The notes beneath the pieces were generated by a model that was given only the letters and a program-made list of their open reading frames with translations, had not been told where the DNA came from and made no database searches. Positions 63,118-64,000 of a stretch of 64,000 nucleotides of DNA are shown piece by piece; within the stretch, counting starts at the first letter, position 1, and every line of letters begins with the position of its first letter. Origin of the DNA: Leguminivora glycinivorella (lineage: Eukaryota; Arthropoda; Insecta; Lepidoptera; Tortricidae); NCBI RefSeq assembly GCF_023078275.1, contig NC_062979.1, positions 16,535,848-16,599,847 on the forward strand, in the 5' to 3' direction. Position numbers and translations under genes: made by a program.

Positions 63118-64000
63118 TAACGAACCCAATCATGGACAGTTTAAGAAAATATTTCGCCTGTTTTTGATATTTCACTGATAAATGTAAAAATTCTACCGCT
63201 AAGCGTGTTAAATCTTGAATGTCCTATCCTTCTTCTACATTTCAAGCGTATTGCAGAATATTCATATTCATATTCATTTATTCATAAAATTAACAATTTT
63301 ACATGTCAAAGTTAAAGTTAAATTATCATAATTAGGGTACAATACAATATTACATTTTAAAAATAGAAAATATTACTTCTATTGGTTTCTTCATAGTTAA
63401 TAAATTAAAACTAGGTGTTTTTTCTCCAATTATGGACGGCAGTTCTCCAGTAATGGATCCCCCATTATGGACAGTGAAATAAGGTTAAAATTTTACTTTT
63501 AAAGCCAACTGATACTCAATGAGTGAATTTTATATACCATAAATAAAATTAGTTTGGGTTATTTTAACATAGGATTGTTTCTTGTAAATTTTGGTTTTGT
63601 AAATTGTTCCTTGTCCATCATAGGAGGTACGCTGTTTTCCGGTTCCAGTAATGGACACTCGCAAAATAACGCTAAATCTTTATATCTTTGGAGCAACAAA
63701 CTAGTATGTTTTATACCTTATCTCATGCTTAATGCAGTAAGTAAAAGTCATTCAAGTTTACACCGAGTATTATTATCTTATTATTTTATACATGAACTCA
63801 AGTCTCTTAGCAACATTACTAAGAATTCGTCTTGATATTTTTTTCAGAAAACTGGTGAATTTTATCTTGCCGCCAAATCCTTCAGAAATAACCGAATTAA
63901 TTGAAACTTCAAGATTAAACAGCTTTACAACTCTAGTTTATGGTACATTGCCGTCAGTTTTTAGAAACTAATTTTAGATACTTATTTTTAAGGATTTGTG
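63118..64000. other. Unclassified, with repeated CCAnTnATGGACAG motifs
   Basis: CCAATCATGGACAG (63125), CCAATTATGGACGG (63426), CCAGTAATGGATCC (63447), CCCATTATGGACAG (63461) and CCAGTAATGGACAC (63644) are on the same strand. The region begins where the gag similarity ends, so it may be an inserted element that continues past the window. Confidence 0.4.
63258..63400 (-). mobile_element. LINE C-type 3' end, antisense
   Basis: (ATTCAT)n at 63258-63290 followed by AAAATTAACAATTTTACATG resembles the antisense 3' ends at 36365-36420 and 41262-41325 (CATACTCATTTATTTGTAAC, CCATTTTACACGTCAA). Confidence 0.45.

Overview
This is eukaryotic, AT-rich intergenic or intronic DNA, almost certainly from a moth or butterfly. 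The evidence is the repeat content rather than any host gene: LEP1-type Helitron ends (ACTAGCTTTTGCCCG on one strand), tRNA-derived SINEs with intact A and B boxes, a HaSE-like SINE, RTE/Jockey/CR1-type LINE 3' ends with typical lepidopteran tails, a BEL/Pao gag remnant, a copia remnant, and many short inverted-repeat elements (MITEs). I see no complete host gene. Two very small candidate host exons stand out: a THAP-domain N-terminal exon (16625-16698) and a signal-peptide first exon with a perfect splice donor (19587-19623). Either could make this window part of a large gene whose other exons lie outside.

Layout. 0-3.2 kb: the C-terminal half of a LINE reverse transcriptase, its 3' tail split by a 1.86-kb inverted-repeat DNA transposon. 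3.2-15 kb: many small elements, including a striking head-to-head tRNA-like palindrome at 6.2 kb. 15-24 kb: SINEs, a foldback element, MITEs, a Harbinger-like element, a copia fragment and the two candidate exons. 24-30 kb: a 394-bp tandem repeat, then an interspersed repeat present twice, one copy disrupted by a decayed LINE (27.7-30.0 kb). 30-34 kb: a Helitron, a foldback with near-perfect arms, and two adjacent minisatellites (about 105 bp and 120 bp). 36.2-47.1 kb: one old element with roughly 0.9-kb inverted arms that has absorbed two copies of a 3.8-4.0-kb composite element plus several MITEs. 50.7-53.3 kb: four nearly identical 650-bp tandem units ending in a LINE 3' untranslated region. 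53.4-56.8 kb: an almost intact LINE encoding endonuclease and reverse transcriptase on the minus strand. 57-64 kb: MITEs, Helitron ends and a broken BEL/Pao gag carrying a 570-bp insertion.

The most interesting system is the family with ends CCGGCC and AACCCT. Short versions (538-570 bp) and two long cargo-carrying versions share the same ends. They carry a conserved, covarying hairpin near the 5' end and a hairpin at the 3' end, and they sit between runs of A. Two natural empty sites (the opposite arm of the long inverted repeat and the reading frame of the gag) fix the insertion boundaries and suggest that AAAAA is duplicated or added. Nothing here encodes a host pathway; the relationships between parts are those of nested insertion, which the overlaps allow to be ordered in time.
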